From Rhodospirillales bacterium (lineage in GTDB: Bacteria; Pseudomonadota; Alphaproteobacteria; JAREAF01): 9,052 nt of DNA. The position numbers and the translations under genes were made by a program. The notes below the pieces were generated by a model that had not been told where the DNA came from, did not search any database, and saw only the letters and a program-made list of their open reading frames with translations. The DNA lies in the NCBI GenBank assembly GCA_029240475.1, contig JAREAF010000310.1, positions 1-9,052 of the forward strand. The letters run 5' to 3'. Below are positions 6,363 through 9,052 of the stretch, in pieces (the first letter of the stretch is position 1; each line of letters starts with the position of its first letter).

Positions 6363-7826
6363 TTGCCTGAGTTTGATGTTGCCATTCGCGGCGGTACGGT
6401 GGTCACGGCGTCGGACACGTTCCGCGCGGATGTCGGCATCCGCGATGGCCGGATTGCGGCGGTTGCCGAGACGGTCGAGGGCGCGGCCCGCGAGATCGAC
6501 GCCTCGGGCCTTCTCGTTATGCCTGGCGGGATCGACAGCCACGTCCACTTCGCCCAGCACGCCGGGCCCGACATCACGCCGGCGGACGACTTCGCATCGG
6601 GCACCGCGGCGGCTGCCGCCGGCGGCAACACCTGCGTCCTGCCGTTCGCGCTGCAGGTCAAGGGCACGTCGCTGCGCGAATCCGTCGAGGAGTATCGCCG
6701 AAAGGCGGACGGGGAGTGCTACATCGACGTGGGCTTCCATCTCATCATCACCCAGCCGACGCCCGAGGTGCTCGGCCAGGAGCTGCCGGCGCTCGTCAAA
6801 GCCGGGCACACATCCTTCAAGGTGTTCATGACGTATGACGAGCTCGTGCTGAACGACCGCGAGCTCCTGGAGGTATTCGAGGTCGCGCGCCGCGAGCGGG
6901 CGCTGGTGATGGTGCATGCGGAGGGCTACGACGCAATCCGCTTTATGACCGAGCGGCTAGAGCGTGCCGGGCACACCGCGCCCTACTATCACGCCGCCTC
7001 CCGCCCGGAGGCGGTCGAGCGCGAGGCGACGCACCGCGCGATCAGCCATGCCGAGCTCGTTGACGTGCCGATTATGATTGTCCACGTCTCCGGCCGCGAG
7101 GCGATGGAGCAGATCCGCTGGGCGCGGCAGCGCGGGCTCAAGATCTATGCCGAAACCTGCCCGCAATACATCACGCTCACGGCCGAGGATCTGCGGGACG
7201 CCGGCGTCGAGATGAGCGGCGCCAAATATGTCTGCTCGCCGCCGCCGCGCGACCGCGAAAGCCATCGAGCCATCTGGGAAGGCCTCGAGCAGGGCGTGTT
7301 CCAGACCTTTTCCTCCGATCATTCCCCGTTCCGCTACGATGATCCGAGGGGCAAGCTCACGCCCAAGGGTCGCACGTCGTTCCGATGGGTGCCGAACGGC
7401 ATCCCAGGCGTCGAGACGCGCCTGCCGATCCTGTTCTCCGAAGGCGTCGCGAAGGGCCGCATCTCGCTCAATCGCTTCGTCGAGCTCGCCGCGACGAATC
7501 ACGCTAAGCTCTACGGGCTCTACCCCCGCAAGGGCTCGATCGCGGTCGGCTTCGACGCAGACATCGTGCTGTGGGATCCGAACCGGAAGGAGACGATCCG
7601 GCAGGAAATCCTGCACCACGGCTCCGACTACACGCCGTGGGAGGGCTTCGCGGTGACCGGCTGGCCTGTCGTGACCTTGGCGCGCGGCGAGATCGTCGCC
7701 GAGCATGGCAAGCTGGTCGGCCGAAAGGGTCGAGGCGAGATCCTCGAACGCGAGATCTCGCCTTACGCGGCTGCACCGGCCGGAGCGGCCGGTAACAGAG
7801 GTTGGGAAGATGCCCTTGGCAGGTAA
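6363..7826 (+). CDS. Dihydropyrimidinase / D-hydantoinase-type cyclic amidohydrolase
   Basis: Cytoplasmic binuclear metal hydrolase of the amidohydrolase superfamily that opens cyclic amides such as dihydropyrimidines, hydantoins or cyclic imides. It has 487 residues, the normal length for this group. All metal and catalytic residues are visible: His60 and His62 in DSHVHF, Lys153 in TSFKVFMTYDE (the lysine that becomes carboxylated to bridge the metals), His185 in MVHAEG, His241 in IVHVSG, and Asp319 in SSDHSPF. Tyr158 fits the substrate-contacting tyrosine of dihydropyrimidinases. The N-terminal and C-terminal beta-sandwich segments (DVAIRGGTVVTASDTFRADV; GFDADIVLWDPNRKETI) are present, so the protein is complete. 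The start is TTG at 6363, preceded by GGAG 6 nt upstream; no ATG nearby fits the conserved N terminus. The gene overlaps the next gene by 17 nt. Phenylhydantoinase, imidase or allantoinase-like specificity cannot be separated by eye, though the Lys/His set and TYDE segment favour hydantoinase. Confidence 0.95.
   Translation: MPEFDVAIRGGTVVTASDTFRADVGIRDGRIAAVAETVEGAAREIDASGLLVMPGGIDSHVHFAQHAGPDITPADDFASGTAAAAAGGNTCVLPFALQVKGTSLRESVEEYRRKADGECYIDVGFHLIITQPTPEVLGQELPALVKAGHTSFKVFMTYDELVLNDRELLEVFEVARRERALVMVHAEGYDAIRFMTERLERAGHTAPYYHAASRPEAVEREATHRAISHAELVDVPIMIVHVSGREAMEQIRWARQRGLKIYAETCPQYITLTAEDLRDAGVEMSGAKYVCSPPPRDRESHRAIWEGLEQGVFQTFSSDHSPFRYDDPRGKLTPKGRTSFRWVPNGIPGVETRLPILFSEGVAKGRISLNRFVELAATNHAKLYGLYPRKGSIAVGFDADIVLWDPNRKETIRQEILHHGSDYTPWEGFAVTGWPVVTLARGEIVAEHGKLVGRKGRGEILEREISPYAAAPAGAAGNRGWEDALGR
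7775..7793 (+). promoter_or_regulatory. Hairpin just before the start of the last operon gene
   Basis: ACCGGCC (7775-7781) and GGCCGGT (7787-7793) form a perfect 7-bp stem with a 5-nt loop at the end of the hydantoinase coding region. It ends 4 nt before GAGG (7798-7801), the ribosome site of the following gene, and could limit initiation there until translating ribosomes unfold it. That coupling is inferred. The repeat also encodes an Ala/Gly/Pro-rich tail, so chance is plausible. Confidence 0.3.
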
Positions 7827-8475
7827 GGGGATGCTGATCACCTCGACGGACGTGGATCCCGCTGATGAGGAAATCTTCAACCTGTGGTACGAATCGCGAG
7901 CATCTCGCGGAGCGCGTCAGCATCGAAGGGTTCTTCCAGGCGAGGCGGAGGAGGCGCCGCCGAAGTATTTCCGCACCTATTCAGAAGAATTTCTGCACCT
8001 ATTCAACCGACACTTTCGAGGCGCTCGATAGTCCCGCCTACAAAAAAGGTGCTGGCAAGCCAGACCGAGTGGTCGAGGAAGCACATCTCGCGGTTCCGAA
8101 ATTTCGGCCGGGTGGTCGGGCGCGTCAGCGCGAGCCGCGGACGGGGCCGCGGGGCGGCGCTCGGCGTCGTGCGGTTGCGACCGGGCGCCGGGGATAACGA
8201 GCAACTTCGCGCGCGTATCCGCGGGCTCCTCAATCCGGGAATGCTGCCCGGCATCATTTCGCTTCATCTCGTCGAGAGCGATCCGGAGCTGTCGAAGAAC
8301 CTCAACAACCCTGACGAGCCGAACCCGGGCGGGCGAATGGTACATCCTGATCGACGGCACGCAATCCCCCGCCGTTCGGGCGCTGATCGACAGCCGTTTC
8401 AAGGCGCCTGGCGCCCCATTGGTCTCGACCGGCGCCTACCGCCTCCTATGGGACCTCGCGAAGAGCGACCTTTGA
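7810..8475 (+). pseudogene. Two-domain dimeric alpha/beta-barrel protein (EthD/DUF4286-like), multiply frameshifted
   Basis: Remnant of a protein of about 215 residues found near catabolic operons and usually annotated hypothetical; I recognise the pattern but not a function. It starts at ATG 7810 (GAGG 8 nt upstream), overlapping the hydantoinase end. Read piecewise it gives GKGMLITSTDVDPADEEIF and NLWYE in frame 1, REHLAERVSIEGFFQARR in frame 2, PPKYFRTYS in frame 1, TDTFEALDSPAYKK in frame 2, VLASQTEWSRKHISRFRNFG through IISLHLVESDPELSK in frame 3, and GEWYILIDGTQSPAVRALI to WDLAKSDL and a stop (8473-8475) in frame 1. Five frame changes are needed: +1 near 7894, about -1 in the GGCGGAGGAGG tract near 7943-7958, +22 from a tandem duplication, +1 in the A6 run at 8042-8047, and +1 in GGG near 8331. 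The order NLWYE-EH, SPAY and RFRNF is the usual order for such ferredoxin-like domains. The gene is dead or the sequence here is faulty. Confidence 0.8.
7962..8005 (+). repeat. Imperfect 22-bp tandem duplication inside the decayed gene
   Basis: Copy 1 occupies 7962-7983 and copy 2 7984-8005. Both begin GAAG and end GCACCTATTCA, and they differ at two positions only (T to A at repeat position 5, C to T at position 11). The extra 22 bases equal +1 modulo 3, which is exactly the frame change needed to pass from PPKYFRTYS to TDTFEALDSPAYKK. The repeat therefore reads as a duplication that broke the gene, followed by or combined with two substitutions. A sequencer slip would not normally create a diverged 22-base unit. 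Confidence 0.9.
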
Positions 8476-8560
8476 CGGGGCTACTCTGCCCGACCAAATA
8501 CAGGTCGCGTCCGAAGTCCGCTACGCTTGGGGCGCAGATCGGCGCGGCGCTGAACGCCGG
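8476..8560. other. Convergent spacer between operon end and TRAP permease
   Basis: These 85 bp separate the stops of the plus-strand operon and the minus-strand TRAP gene. CGGCG (8540-8544) and CGCCG (8555-8559) form only a weak 5-bp hairpin and there is no T-run, so no clear bidirectional terminator is seen. Frame 2 stays open and reads PDQIQVASEVRYAWGADR, which faintly resembles the end of sialate O-acetylesterase-type proteins, but this is too short to call a gene remnant. Confidence 0.4.
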
Positions 8561-9052
8561 TTACCCGCGCGACAGAACGTGATTCGGTAAGAAGGTGACG
8601 AGTTGCGGGAAGGCGCCGATGATGGCGATGGCGAGACCGAGGATAAGGAAGAACGGAATCGAAGCCCGCGCGACATAGAAGATGTTCCTCCCGGTCATGC
8701 CCTGGAGCACGAAAAGGTTGAACCCGACCGGCGGTGTGATCTGGGCCATCTCGACCACGAGCACGATGAAGATGCCGTACCAGACCACGTCGATGCCGGC
8801 CTGGATAACGAGCGGCTGCACGACCGACGTGGTCAGCACCACCATCGAGATGCCGTCGAGGAAGCAGCCGAGGATGACGTAGAGCGCCGTTAAAGCGACG
8901 AGCAGCATGAAAACCGAAAGTTGCCAGGAGGCAACCTCGGTGGCGAGGCGGCGCGGCAGCCCGGTGAAGCCCATGGCGACCGCGAGGAAGGCGGCGCCGG
9001 CCAGGATCAGCGTGATCATACAGGAGGTGCGCGTCGCACCCATAAGGCCGTC
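8561..9052 (-). CDS. TRAP transporter large permease (DctM-like), C-terminal part (runs off window)
   Basis: Large membrane subunit (12-TM, DctM/SiaM type) of a tripartite ATP-independent periplasmic transporter, which imports organic acids using the sodium gradient together with a periplasmic receptor and a small permease. Only the last 163 codons are present; the frame is open to the window edge (Asp-Gly-Leu precede MGATRTSCMITLIL), so the Met at 9043 is internal. Several hydrophobic helices are visible, with the family blocks GATRTSCMI, LGCFLDGISMVVLTTSVVQP, VEMAQITPPVGFNLFVLQG and a final ASIPFFLIL to FPQLVTFLPN. The ITPPVG element is typical of DctM. The stop is TAA at 8563-8561. The gene is convergent with the hydrolase operon, so it is a separate transcription unit; a role in carrying an acid made or used by that pathway is only a suggestion from proximity. 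This part shows no lesion. Confidence 0.93.
   Translation of the reverse strand, partial: DGLMGATRTSCMITLILAGAAFLAVAMGFTGLPRRLATEVASWQLSVFMLLVALTALYVILGCFLDGISMVVLTTSVVQPLVIQAGIDVVWYGIFIVLVVEMAQITPPVGFNLFVLQGMTGRNIFYVARASIPFFLILGLAIAIIGAFPQLVTFLPNHVLSRG

Noticed and set aside
6957..7880. Long minus-strand open frame of 307 codons opposite the hydantoinase
   Set aside because: It is antisense to a gene with all catalytic residues intact; low-complexity Arg/Ala/Asp composition and no recognisable motifs are typical of GC-rich antisense frames.
7884..8582. Single 232-codon gene in frame 3
   Set aside because: Only its middle (about 8048-8331) resembles a real protein; its start and its Arg/Pro-rich end are out-of-frame readings of the same decayed gene.
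1..9052. Insertion sequence, prophage, CRISPR array, tRNA or rRNA
   Set aside because: No transposase or integrase motif, no paired terminal inverted repeats with target duplication, no regularly spaced repeats and no tRNA-like cloverleaf were seen, so the gene losses cannot be tied to a mobile element here.

Overview
The window is GC-rich (by eye in the low-to-mid 60s percent), with dense gene packing and gene families that suggest a soil or plant-associated alphaproteobacterium (Rhizobiales- or Rhodospirillales-like). This assignment is inference from gene content and composition; no phylogenetic marker is present.

Layout. Positions 1-2231, minus strand: a branched-chain-amino-acid-type (HAAT) ABC importer operon read right to left, with a periplasmic binding protein (990-2231), a LivH-type permease (119-900) and the start of a LivM-type permease (1-122). 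Positions 2232-2490: a divergent regulatory region. Positions 2491-3468, plus: a LysR-type regulator. Positions 3566-8475, plus: a catabolic operon of five genes, namely a metal-dependent cyclase/kynurenine-formamidase-like hydrolase, an amidase-signature amidase, a second cyclase-family hydrolase, a dihydropyrimidinase/hydantoinase, and a two-domain dimeric alpha/beta-barrel protein. Positions 8561-9052, minus: the 3' end of a TRAP transporter large permease (DctM-like), convergent with the operon.

How the genes may work together. An importer for a small solute, a LysR regulator between the two arms, and four different C-N (amide, imide or lactam) hydrolases suggest uptake and stepwise opening of a cyclic amide, imide or hydantoin-type compound. 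The hydantoinase and the cyclase-fold enzymes are candidates for ring opening and the amidase for removing ammonia from the half-amide. A TRAP carrier for the resulting acid is possible. The substrate is not readable from sequence.

The most striking feature is selective decay. Three of the eight genes that lie fully inside the window are broken, each recognisably. livH has lost about 29 codons plus frame. The amidase has lost roughly 80 codons plus frame, including the segment that normally carries the cis-serine of its Ser-cisSer-Lys triad. The last operon gene needs five frame changes to be read through, one of which is exactly explained by an imperfect 22-bp tandem duplication. The regulator, both cyclases, the hydantoinase and the binding protein are intact. 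I did not find a clearly new system, insertion sequence, RNA gene or CRISPR array.
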